Positions 19,711 to 27,717 of a DNA stretch of 64,000 bases are shown piece by piece. Under the pieces are notes generated by a model, which saw only the letters and a list, made by a program, of their open reading frames with translations, did not search any database and was not told the origin of the DNA. The translations under genes were made by a program, and so were the position numbers. This DNA is from Nitratireductor aquimarinus (GTDB taxonomy: Bacteria; Pseudomonadota; Alphaproteobacteria; Rhizobiales; Rhizobiaceae). Position 1 is the stretch's first letter, and the number at the start of each line of letters is the position of its first letter. The stretch covers positions 248,001 to 312,000 of the forward strand of contig NZ_JAFKDE010000007.1 of NCBI RefSeq assembly GCF_017255295.1, written 5' to 3'.

Positions 19711-21195
19711 CTAATGCCCCATCAGTTTTTCAAGCGCACCCGGCTTGTCGTGGATACCGAGCTTGTCAACGATGGTCTCGCTCGCCCGGTTCATGCCGAC
19801 AAGTTCGACCTCTGCGCCGTCACGGCGGAATTTGAGCACGATCATGTCGAGCGCGCCAACACTGGAAATGTCCCAGATGTGCGCGTGAGAGACATCGATG
19901 ACGACCTTGTCCAGCGCTTCCTTGAAATCGAAGGCGGCGTTGAAGTCTTCCACCGAAGCGAAGAAGAGCTGGCCCTCAACCCGATAGGTGCGCTGACGTC
20001 CGTCTTCCGACAGGGTGGAGGTGACACGGAATATCTGCGCGATCTTGGCGGCAAAGAAGATGCCGGAGAGCAGGACGCCGACCAGAACGCCGATCGCCAG
20101 ATTGTGCGTGAAGACCACGCAGACGACGGTGGCGACCATGACCACGGAAGACGACAGCGGATGCTCGCGCAAATTCTTGATCGACGACCAGGAGAACGTG
20201 CCGATGGACACCATGATCATGATGGCGACGAGCGCCGGCATGGGGATCTGGCGCACCCAGTCGCCCAGGATCACGATCATGAACAGGAGAAGCACGCCGG
20301 CCGCAAAGCAGGAAAGACGCCCGCGACCGCCGGATTTCACATTGATCATGGACTGGCCGATCATGGCGCAGCCAGCCATGCCGCCGATGAAGCCGGTCGC
20401 CGTGTTGGCAAGGCCCTGACCGATGCACTCCTGGTTCTTGTCGCTTGGCGTGTCGGTGAGTTCATCCACCAGCGAGGCGGTCATCAGCGATTCCAGCAGG
20501 CCCACGGCAGCCACGGCAGCCGAATAGGGCAGGATGATCTGCAGCGTTTCCAGATTGAGCGGGATGTCCGGCAGCAGGAAGACCGGCAGCGTGGAGGGCA
20601 GTTCGCCCATGTCGCCAACCGTGCGCACGTCGAGACCGAAGCCGATGGAAAGCGCCGTCAGCACGATGATGCAGATGAGCGGCGACGGCACGGCCTTGGT
20701 GATGCGCGGGAACAGATAGATGATGGCAAGACCGGCTGCGACCATCACATAGGTGAGGTTCGGCACGCCGATCAGCTCGGGCAGCTGCGCCATGAAGATG
20801 AGAATGGCCAGCGCGTTGACGAAGCCGGTCATGACCGAACGCGACACGAAGCGCATCAGATAACCGAGCTTGAGCAGGCCCGCACCGATCTGCAAAAGGC
20901 CGGCCAGAACTGTGGCGGCAAGCAGATATTGCAGGCCATGATCCCTGACCAGCGTGACCATGAGCACGGCGGTTGCAGCCGTGGCGGCCGAGATCATGCC
21001 CGGGCGGCCACCGGCAATGGCGGTGATGACGGCGATGGAGAAGGAGGCGTAGAGCCCGACCTTGGGATCGACGCCGGCAATGATGGAGAAAGCGATGGCT
21101 TCGGGAATGAGCGCCAGAGCGACGACCAGCCCGGAAAGGAGATCGGCCCGGACATTGCCGAACCACTCTTCGCGGTAATGGGAAAGAGAGAACAT
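19711..21195 (-). CDS. SulP family anion transporter with STAS domain
   Basis: A 494-residue SLC26/SulP membrane protein, for sulfate, bicarbonate or another anion, with 12-14 helices (about 15-390) and a cytosolic C-terminal STAS domain (about 400-494, [19 protein letters not shown]). The N-terminal [22 protein letters not shown] and the signature [16 protein letters not shown] are typical. The start is set at 21195 because family members begin with this stretch; an in-frame ATG at 21213 is possible. It is the first gene of a two-gene operon with the Usp gene. The substrate cannot be told from sequence. Confidence 0.9.
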   Translation of the reverse strand: MFSLSHYREEWFGNVRADLLSGLVVALALIPEAIAFSIIAGVDPKVGLYASFSIAVITAIAGGRPGMISAATAATAVLMVTLVRDHGLQYLLAATVLAGLLQIGAGLLKLGYLMRFVSRSVMTGFVNALAILIFMAQLPELIGVPNLTYVMVAAGLAIIYLFPRITKAVPSPLICIIVLTALSIGFGLDVRTVGDMGELPSTLPVFLLPDIPLNLETLQIILPYSAAVAAVGLLESLMTASLVDELTDTPSDKNQECIGQGLANTATGFIGGMAGCAMIGQSMINVKSGGRGRLSCFAAGVLLLFMIVILGDWVRQIPMPALVAIMIMVSIGTFSWSSIKNLREHPLSSSVVMVATVVCVVFTHNLAIGVLVGVLLSGIFFAAKIAQIFRVTSTLSEDGRQRTYRVEGQLFFASVEDFNAAFDFKEALDKVVIDVSHAHIWDISSVGALDMIVLKFRRDGAEVELVGMNRASETIVDKLGIHDKPGALEKLMGH

Positions 21196-21394
21196 TGAAC
21201 CTTCAGAAAACATGACTTCCCAGCCACCGTCAGTGTTCTGCGGCTGGGCAAGACAGGAACTATCAAGGTTGCGCCGGCGGATCAGCGGCCGGCAGAGCCA
21301 CCCGGAATTTCACCGGGTCCAGAGCGGATGCGCGGTGTTTAACCCGATTTCTTTCCGCGGCGCAACATTCTTGATTCTCTGAAGGAAGGCCTCG

Positions 21395-23200
21395 TCAGTC
21401 AGGCTTCTTGCGCGGCTTCTTCTTGCCGCCGGCGGGCTTGCCGAATTTCGGCTTGCCGGGTTTGCCGTCCTTCTTGGCCCATGGCTTGGCGTCGTCGCGC
21501 CACTCGCCGCCACCGCCCTTGCGATGCGGCTTGCCGGCCGGCCTGCGTTTTGCGCCGAAGGGCTTTGGCCCGTTGCGCGGCGCAAACTCGGGAACGCCAT
21601 CGAGCTGCACCACGCGGATGCTGCGCTCCAGCAGAGCGTCCGGACCGATGGTCGACAGGAAACGCTGCACGCAGGCAGCGTCGAGTTCCACATAGGTCTC
21701 GTCCTGCTGCATCTTGATCGCGCCGATCTCACTCTTGGTGAGTTCGCCGGCACGGCACAGAAGCGGGATGAGCCAGCGCGGCTCGGCATTCTGCTTGCGT
21801 CCGACGGACAGCGAGAACCAGGTGCTCTGGTCGAAGTCCTCACGGCGCGGCTTGCGCTCTTCACGCGCGCTGCCGGAATCGAAGATCGTGACTTCCGTTA
21901 CATCTTCAGGCGCGGAAAGCTTGCCGCGATGAAGGCGCACGAAAGCCGCCGCCACCTGCTCCGCGCCATGTTTGGCGAGCAGCGCCTCGACGAACTCGGT
22001 CTCGTTTTCCTGGATCGGCTCATCAAGGTTCGGATCGGCCATGAGACGTTCGTCGTCGCGGCGCAGAACCTCTTCAGCGGAGGGCGGGCTGCCCCATTCG
22101 AGGCGCACCTTGGCGTCGCGCAGAAGGCGCTCGGCGCGGCGGCGGCCATTGGGGGCAACGATGAGCGCGCTGACGCCCTTGCGCCCGGCGCGGCCGGTGC
22201 GGCCACTGCGGTGCAGAAGCGTTTCGGTGTTGGTGGGCAGGTCGGCGTGAACCACCAGCTCCAGATTGGGCAGATCGATGCCACGGGCGGCAACATCCGT
22301 CGCCACGCAGACGCGGGCGCGTCCGTCGCGCATGGCCTGCAGCGCATGGGTGCGCTCGCTCTGGCTCAGCTCACCCGACAGGGCGACGACCGAGAAGCCG
22401 CGATTGTTGAAGCGCGCGGTCAGATGATTGACGGTGGCGCGCGTGTTGCAGAACACCAGTGCGTTGCGCGCCTCATAATAGCGCAGCACGTTGATGATGG
22501 CGTTCTCGCGCTCCTGCGGCACAGCCAGGAAGCCACGATAATCGATATCGACATGCTGCTTCTGCTCGGCGGCGGTGGTGATGCGCACCGCATCGCGCTG
22601 ATAGTTCTTCGCCAGATTGGCGATGGTGCGCGAAACCGTGGCCGAGAACATCAGCGTGCGACGCTCGGCGGGGGCTGCGTCGAGAATGAACTCCAGATCT
22701 TCGCGGAAGCCGAGATCGAGCATCTCGTCGGCCTCGTCCAGCACGACGGCGCGCAGATCCGACATGTCGAGCGCATTGCGGCGGATATGGTCGCACAGGC
22801 GACCCGGCGTACCGACGACGATATGCGCACCGCGCTCAAGCGCGCGGCGCTCGGTGCGGATGTCCATGCCGCCGACACAGGAAGCGATGACGGCGCCGGT
22901 CTCGGCGTAAAGCCATTCCAGCTCGCGCTTGACCTGAAGCGCCAGTTCACGCGTCGGCGCGACGGCGAGACCGAGCGGGGCGGCAGCGCGGTCAAAGCGC
23001 TCCCCGCCATCGAGCAGGCTGGGCGCCAGCGCGATGCCGAAGGCGACGGTCTTGCCGGAGCCGGTCTGTGCGGAAACGAGCGCATCCGCACCAGCGGGCT
23101 CCAGTTCCAGCACAGCCTTCTGCACCTGGGTCAATTCGGTATAGCCGCGTTTATCCAACGCCCGGCCAAGCGCCGGCACAATGCCTTCGAACTCGGTCAT
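21395..23200 (-). CDS. DEAD-box RNA helicase
   Basis: A 601-residue ATP-dependent RNA helicase. The core has the Q motif (GYTELTQVQ, 19-27), motif I SAQTGSGKT (43-51), motif II DEAD, motif III SAT and motif VI HRSGRTGRAGRKG. A DbpA-type RNA-binding domain lies at about 465-540 (LIPLLCRAGELTKSEIGAIK), and the last 55 residues are a Lys/Gly-rich basic tail. This layout matches CsdA/DbpA-like helicases that act in ribosome assembly and cold growth. It stands alone, with no obvious operon partners. Confidence 0.93.
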   Translation of the reverse strand: MTEFEGIVPALGRALDKRGYTELTQVQKAVLELEPAGADALVSAQTGSGKTVAFGIALAPSLLDGGERFDRAAAPLGLAVAPTRELALQVKRELEWLYAETGAVIASCVGGMDIRTERRALERGAHIVVGTPGRLCDHIRRNALDMSDLRAVVLDEADEMLDLGFREDLEFILDAAPAERRTLMFSATVSRTIANLAKNYQRDAVRITTAAEQKQHVDIDYRGFLAVPQERENAIINVLRYYEARNALVFCNTRATVNHLTARFNNRGFSVVALSGELSQSERTHALQAMRDGRARVCVATDVAARGIDLPNLELVVHADLPTNTETLLHRSGRTGRAGRKGVSALIVAPNGRRRAERLLRDAKVRLEWGSPPSAEEVLRRDDERLMADPNLDEPIQENETEFVEALLAKHGAEQVAAAFVRLHRGKLSAPEDVTEVTIFDSGSAREERKPRREDFDQSTWFSLSVGRKQNAEPRWLIPLLCRAGELTKSEIGAIKMQQDETYVELDAACVQRFLSTIGPDALLERSIRVVQLDGVPEFAPRNGPKPFGAKRRPAGKPHRKGGGGEWRDDAKPWAKKDGKPGKPKFGKPAGGKKKPRKKPD

Positions 23201-23368
23201 TCATCTTCTTTCGGAAATGAGCGCGCTCTAAGAGATCATCTGATGCAGATAGCCTGGCGGGCGCGCAGCGCGGCCATTCTGCCAACGCTTTTGCGCCGTA
23301 CTACGCGCGTCGAAGACAAATGTACAGCGGTGAAGGGAGGATTTCGCGCGGTTACCGGACCTTCCGCG

Positions 23369-23767
23369 CTACTTCACCACCTCGCCGTCTTCCTTGGTGA
23401 AGGATTTCACCGCGTCTTCCGGCAGGAGTTCCAGCACGGTTTCAGACGGGCGGCAGAGCTTCGTCCCAAGCGGGGTTTCAACGATGGGACGGTTCATCAG
23501 GATCGGGTGTTCGACCATGAAATCGATCAGTTCGTCATCGCTCCACTTGTCTTCGCCAAGGCCAAGCTCGTCATAGGGCGTGCCCTTCTGGCGCAGGATC
23601 GCGCGCGGCGAAACGCCCATGGCGGCGATCAGGGACACCAGCTTTTCACGGCCGGGCGGCGTCTTGAGATATTCGATCACCACCGGCTCTTCACCGGCTT
23701 CGCGAAGCATGGCCAGCACGTTGCGCGAGGTGCCGCATTTGGGGTTGTGATAGATGGTTGCGGTCAT
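23369..23767 (-). CDS. arsC: Arsenate reductase, glutaredoxin-coupled
   Basis: A 132-residue ArsC of the Spx/ArsC thioredoxin-fold family. The catalytic Cys is in NPKCGTSRN (near residue 12), with the three expected arginines in RAILRQKG, ILMNRPIV and LCRPSE. It reduces arsenate to arsenite with glutathione and glutaredoxin. It is the last gene of the ars operon, 34 bp after acr3, and is a second, unrelated arsenate reductase next to the phosphatase-fold one at 24894. Confidence 0.93.
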   Translation of the reverse strand: MTATIYHNPKCGTSRNVLAMLREAGEEPVVIEYLKTPPGREKLVSLIAAMGVSPRAILRQKGTPYDELGLGEDKWSDDELIDFMVEHPILMNRPIVETPLGTKLCRPSETVLELLPEDAVKSFTKEDGEVVK

Positions 23768-23801
23768 TGTTTTCTCGCTCCGCTCTCGGGGGTTTTCTCA
23801 C

Positions 23802-24881
23802 TCAGCTTTTGGGGAACCAGTCCTGGGTGCGGTTGGCAAAGGCGACCAGCGACAGCATCACCGGAACCTCGACCAGCACGCCCACCACCGTGGCAAGTGC
23901 GGCGCCGGAATTCAAGCCGAACAGGCTGATGGCCACAGCCACCGCAAGTTCGAAGAAGTTCGACGTGCCGATGAGGGCGCAGGGCGCGGCGACATTGAAC
24001 GGCACTTTCCAGATGCGGGCCGCGAAATAGGTCAGGAAGAAGATGCCATAGGACTGGATCAGAAGCGGCACCGCGATCAGAACGATCAGAATGGGCCGTT
24101 CAACGATGACATGGCCCTGAAAGCCGAACAGCAGAACCACGGTGACCAGAAGGCCGATCACGGAAACGGGTTTCAGCGACGCGGTGAAGCTTGAGACCGC
24201 CTTTTCAGCCTCAGCGCCAGAGGCGCGGCCGGTCAGCCATTTGCGCGTCAGGGCGCCGGCGACCAGTGGAATGACCACATAGAGGCCTGTGGCCAGAAGC
24301 AGCGTCTCCCAGGGCACGACGATGTCCGTCACGCCGAGCAACAGGGCGACGATGGGCGCGAAGGCGAAGATCATCACCACATCGTTGAGCGACACCTGCA
24401 CCAGCGTGTAGGTGGCGTCGCCGCGGGTGAGCTGGCTCCACACGAAGACCATGGCCGTGCAGGGCGCTGCGCCCAGAAGGATCAGGCCGGCAATGTATTG
24501 CTGCGCATCGGCGGGCTCGATCCACGGGGCAAAGACATATTCAAAGAACAGGACGCCGAGCGCGGCCATGGTGAAGGGCTTGACGAGCCAGTTGACGAAG
24601 AGCGTCAGAACGAGGCCCTTCGGCCGGTCGCCAATGTGGCTGAGGCTCGCAAAGTCGACATTGACCATCATCGGGAAGACCATGGCCCAGATAAGCACGG
24701 CAACGACCAGATTGACCGAGGCGTATTCAAGCCCGGCAAGAAAGCCGAACAGGCCGGGCATCAGATTGCCGAGCGCGATGCCGGCAATGATGCAGAGCGC
24801 CACCCAGACGGAAAGATATTTTTCGAAGAAACCGATCCCGCCAGCCGGTTTGCCCGCGCGGTCCAGGGTTTGGTCAGTCAT
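23802..24881 (-). CDS. acr3: ACR3 family arsenite efflux transporter
   Basis: A 359-residue membrane protein with ten predicted helices that exports arsenite using the proton gradient. The conserved transport Cys is in [12 protein letters not shown] (about residue 140) and the family segment [23 protein letters not shown] is present. The N-terminal [20 protein letters not shown] matches ACR3 and not ArsB. It lies between the two arsC genes, 12 bp after the first. Confidence 0.94.
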   Translation of the reverse strand: MTDQTLDRAGKPAGGIGFFEKYLSVWVALCIIAGIALGNLMPGLFGFLAGLEYASVNLVVAVLIWAMVFPMMVNVDFASLSHIGDRPKGLVLTLFVNWLVKPFTMAALGVLFFEYVFAPWIEPADAQQYIAGLILLGAAPCTAMVFVWSQLTRGDATYTLVQVSLNDVVMIFAFAPIVALLLGVTDIVVPWETLLLATGLYVVIPLVAGALTRKWLTGRASGAEAEKAVSSFTASLKPVSVIGLLVTVVLLFGFQGHVIVERPILIVLIAVPLLIQSYGIFFLTYFAARIWKVPFNVAAPCALIGTSNFFELAVAVAISLFGLNSGAALATVVGVLVEVPVMLSLVAFANRTQDWFPKS

Positions 24882-24893
24882 GGTTCGTGGATC

Positions 24894-25403
24894 CTATTGG
24901 GAATGCGCCGGGGTGCGGCCGATATCATCAAGACGGCGCTGCAGGGAAAGCCGGTCGAGCGAGGCGAGCGGCAGCGCCGTGAAAATGGAAATGCGGTTGT
25001 TGAGCATGCGATAGGCATCGGCAAAGGCGAGATGCTTCTCGGCCTCGGTGCCGGTGGCTGCCGCCGGATCCGGCAGGCCCCAGTGCGCTGTCATCGGCTG
25101 GCCCGGCCAGACCGGACAGGCCTCCTCGGCGGCGCTATCGCACAGGGTGAAGACGAAATCCAGCTTCGGCGCATCGGGCGTTGCGAACTCGTCCCAGTCC
25201 TTCGAGCGCGCGAAGGAAACGTCATGGTTCATGTGTTCCAGCAGTTCCAGCGCATAGGGGTGCACCGCACCCCTGGGCTGCGAGCCTGCCGAGTAGGCCT
25301 TGAAGCGGCCTGCGCCAACCCGGTTCAGGATTGCCTCGGCGAGGATCGAGCGGGCCGAGTTCCCGGTGCACAGGAAAAGCACGTTGAAGGGCTGATCACG
25401 CAT
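24894..25403 (-). CDS. arsC: Arsenate reductase, low-molecular-weight phosphatase type
   Basis: A 169-residue ArsC with the low-molecular-weight protein tyrosine phosphatase fold. The P-loop CTGNSARS starts at Cys 11 and further redox cysteines appear in FTLCDSAAEEACPVWPG. Such enzymes reduce arsenate and are recycled by thioredoxin or mycothiol-type thiols. The start at 25403 has AGGAGG seven bases upstream and lies just after the arsR stop. It is the second gene of the operon. Confidence 0.92.
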   Translation of the reverse strand: MRDQPFNVLFLCTGNSARSILAEAILNRVGAGRFKAYSAGSQPRGAVHPYALELLEHMNHDVSFARSKDWDEFATPDAPKLDFVFTLCDSAAEEACPVWPGQPMTAHWGLPDPAAATGTEAEKHLAFADAYRMLNNRISIFTALPLASLDRLSLQRRLDDIGRTPAHSQ

Positions 25404-25414
25404 GGTCTTGCCTC

Positions 25415-25747
25415 CTAGCAATGGCAGGTCGCCGCCTCGATGGCAGGGCGGCAGAGATCCGGATTTCCGTTGCAGCAGTCTTCCATGAGGAAGGACAGGA
25501 GATCGCGGAAGCCGGTCATGTCCGCCTTGTAGCGAATGACCCGCCCTTCCCGCTCCGCGCGGATCATGCCGGACTGAGCCAAAACCTTGAGATGGGTGGA
25601 AGCGGTGTTCTGCACCACGCCCAGCCGCGCTGCGACCTCGCCCGCCGGCAGACCTTCAGGCCCGGTCCGAACAAGCAGACGAAACACGTCGAGACGGGTT
25701 TCCTGCCCAAGAGCAGCAAGTGCGTCGATGGCCTCTGACTTTTGCAT
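25415..25747 (-). CDS. arsR: ArsR family arsenic-responsive repressor
   Basis: A 110-residue winged helix-turn-helix repressor of the ArsR/SmtB family (recognition region VVQNTASTHLKVLAQSG, 45-60). It lacks the classical ELCVCDL metal site in the DNA-binding helix. Instead, cysteines cluster at the C-terminus: Cys91 and Cys92, Cys99, Cys108 and Cys110 (EDCCNGNPDLC...CHC). This resembles the atypical arsenite site of Acidithiobacillus-type ArsR. The ATG at 25747 is chosen because the winged-helix starts directly after it and the operator (25754-25775) lies just upstream. First gene of the ars operon. Confidence 0.93.
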   Translation of the reverse strand: MQKSEAIDALAALGQETRLDVFRLLVRTGPEGLPAGEVAARLGVVQNTASTHLKVLAQSGMIRAEREGRVIRYKADMTGFRDLLSFLMEDCCNGNPDLCRPAIEAATCHC

Positions 25748-25753
25748 TATCCA

Positions 25754-25775
25754 AATATCCGGATTTATCGATATT
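25754..25775 (-). promoter_or_regulatory. Probable ArsR operator
   Basis: Perfect dyad AATATC-N10-GATATT, with outer flanks ATCC and GGAT extending the symmetry. It lies 7 to 28 bases before the arsR start codon, so bound repressor would cover the promoter or leader. Sequence and place fit an autoregulatory ArsR site. Confidence 0.65.
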
Positions 25776-26063
25776 ATGGATTGGCTTTTGTCATGGCTGA
25801 TGCGTGAGGTCAAGGGGTGACGGGTTGGGGAGCAGGAGGTTTGTTTGTCGGCGATGTGAAGGGCGACCTGCCTGGCAGTCGGCTGGCTTTCTCAACGGAC
25901 CTGTCCACGAAACATGCGGCTAAAGCAGCGCGAGGCTGTGTAACTGCGCGCGGCGCATATGCCCCCTTCTCCCTGTGCACGGGGAGAAGGTGAGGATGAG
26001 GGGCAAGCGCACGGGCTCAAAGAAGAAGAAGCTTCAATGCAGACAGAGGGCCGACTGAAGCCG
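25776..26063. repeat. Gene-free stretch with a family B hairpin
   Basis: No credible gene lies between arsR and fpr. This first part has a family B palindrome at 25965-25990 (CCTTCTCCC-TGTGCA-CGGGGAGAAGG) next to a GAGGATGAGGGG tail. The rest, about 190 bp after arsR, holds nothing I recognise apart from the likely ars promoter. Confidence 0.65.
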
Positions 26064-26656
26064 GCGCACGCCCCTCATCCGCCTGCCGGCACCTTCTCCC
26101 CGCACGCGGGGAGAAGGAAGCGTTGCTGTTGTTCGGTGCCAAGCGCCCTCGCCCTTCGACAAGCTCAGGATGAGGGCTGTTGAGTAGATGACGCCCGTAA
26201 ATAACCGTTCGGAATGAACCACACCGCAAGCCCAGTAGTCCTCATCCTGAGCTTGTCGAAGGACGGGGCGCTTGGCCCAACCCTCGCAACCGCCGCGCTT
26301 CTGCAACGTCTCACTGCCGGGTTTGAGCGCCGGCGCACGCCCCTCACCCGCCTGCCGGCACCTTCTCCCCGCATGCGGGGAGAAGGAAGCGTTGCTGTTG
26401 TTCGGTGCCAAGCACCCCCGTCCTTCGACAAGCTCAGGATGAGGGCTGTTGAGTAGATGACGCCCGCAAACAACGGTTCGGAATGAACCACACCGCAAAC
26501 CCGGTAGTCCTCATCCTGAGCCTGTCGAAGGACGGGGGCGCTTGGCTCGACCCTCGCAACCGCCGCGCTTCTGCAACGTCTCACTGCCGGGTTTGAGCGC
26601 CGGCGCACACCCCTCAGCCCCCTGCCGGCACCTTCTCCCCGCAGGCCGAGACAAGG
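26064..26656. repeat. Tandem repeat of 269-270 bp, two full copies plus a partial third
   Basis: The unit starting GCGCAC(G)CCCCTCA begins at 26064, 26333 and 26603, so the period is 269 then 270 bp; the two full copies differ at only a few per cent of positions and the third stops after about 50 bp. Each full unit contains a family B hairpin (26092-26117 and 26361-26386) and a REPIN-like pair of inverted family A repeats (26151-26264 and 26421-26533). It lies between arsR and fpr and codes for nothing credible. Confidence 0.85.
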
Positions 26657-26694
26657 AGGATATCAGTCATGCTGGCAGACAAACAGAAGAGGAC

Positions 26695-27522
26695 TTAGCC
26701 GACGAAGGCGCGTTCGACGACGAAATCGGCCGGCTCGGCGTTGGAGCCTTCCTTGAGGCCCGCCTTCTCGGTCAGCGCCTTGACGTCCTTCAGCATCTCC
26801 ATCGAACCGCAGATCATCACGCGATCGTTTTCGCGGTTGAAGGGTTCGGTGCCGAGCGCCTTGAACAGCTCGCCATTCTCGATCAACGTCGTGATGCGGC
26901 CCATGACAGGCGAGGTCTCGCGCGTGGTGGAGGTGAAATGCGTCAGACGTCCCTCGACCAGCTCGCCGATCAGCGGATCGTCCTTGAGCGCGGCCACCAG
27001 CTCCTTGCCATAATCCAGCTCCGCCACTTCGCGGCAGGTATGGGTCAGGATGATGTTCTCGAACTTGTCATAGGTCTCCGGGTCGCGGATCAGGCTTGCG
27101 AAAGGCGCAATGCCCGTGCCGGTGGAGATCATGTAGAGGTTTTTCGCCGGCGTCAGCGCATCGTTGACCAGCGTGCCGGTGGACTTCTGGCGCATCAGCA
27201 CCGTGTCGCCCGGCTGGATCTTCTGCAGGTGCTGGGTCAGCGGACCATCCGGCACCTTGATGGAGAAGAATTCAATCTCTTCATCCCAGTTGGGGCTGGC
27301 GATGGAATAGGCGCGGAACACCGGCTTGGCGGCATTGGGAAGACCGATCATCACGAACTCGCCGGAGCGGAAACGGAAGCTCTGCGGCCGCGTGATGCGG
27401 AACGAGAACAGCTTGTCCGTGTAGTGTTTCACCGACGTCACGCGTTCGGCATAACAGCCGGCGGGAATCGGGAATTCGGTTGTCTTTTCGGCCTCGGCCT
27501 CGCGGAGCGCAGCGCTGTCCAT
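26695..27522 (-). CDS. fpr: Ferredoxin--NADP(+) reductase
   Basis: A 275-residue FAD enzyme that moves electrons between NADPH and ferredoxin or flavodoxin. The FAD site RAYSIASP (near residue 73), the NADPH phosphate loop MISTGTGIAPFASLIRDP (about 135-152) and the C-terminal FVVERAFVG fit the bacterial Fpr subfamily, in which the chain ends soon after the catalytic region. GAGGAAAG lies upstream of the ATG. It is divergent from hyuA. In alphaproteobacteria Fpr is linked to oxidative stress and iron-sulfur supply. Confidence 0.94.
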   Translation of the reverse strand: MDSAALREAEAEKTTEFPIPAGCYAERVTSVKHYTDKLFSFRITRPQSFRFRSGEFVMIGLPNAAKPVFRAYSIASPNWDEEIEFFSIKVPDGPLTQHLQKIQPGDTVLMRQKSTGTLVNDALTPAKNLYMISTGTGIAPFASLIRDPETYDKFENIILTHTCREVAELDYGKELVAALKDDPLIGELVEGRLTHFTSTTRETSPVMGRITTLIENGELFKALGTEPFNRENDRVMICGSMEMLKDVKALTEKAGLKEGSNAEPADFVVERAFVG

Positions 27523-27717
27523 CGGTACTTTCCTCGTTCGGTCGGAAGTCTCTATGCCTGTTTCGGGTGCGGATGCAAACTCAAATCACGGCATTAATGG
27601 CGGCTCTTGCCTGCCGAGATTATTAGTATACAAATGAATTTGACGTCAAGTTTCCAGCGTTCGACACCTATTTCATATCGTCGGGTCAAAAAAGGTTTCG
27701 CATTCCGGATTTTCCCA

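Noticed and set aside
25959-26608. Several short frames inside the repeat block
   Set aside because: They translate the palindromes themselves (repeating SPHPELVEG-type peptides) and have no independent coding signal.
26064-26656. Possible CRISPR-like array
   Set aside because: Units are 269 bp with no short repeat/spacer alternation; it is a tandem duplication of palindromic elements. The 24-bp units at 33304-33375 have no spacers.
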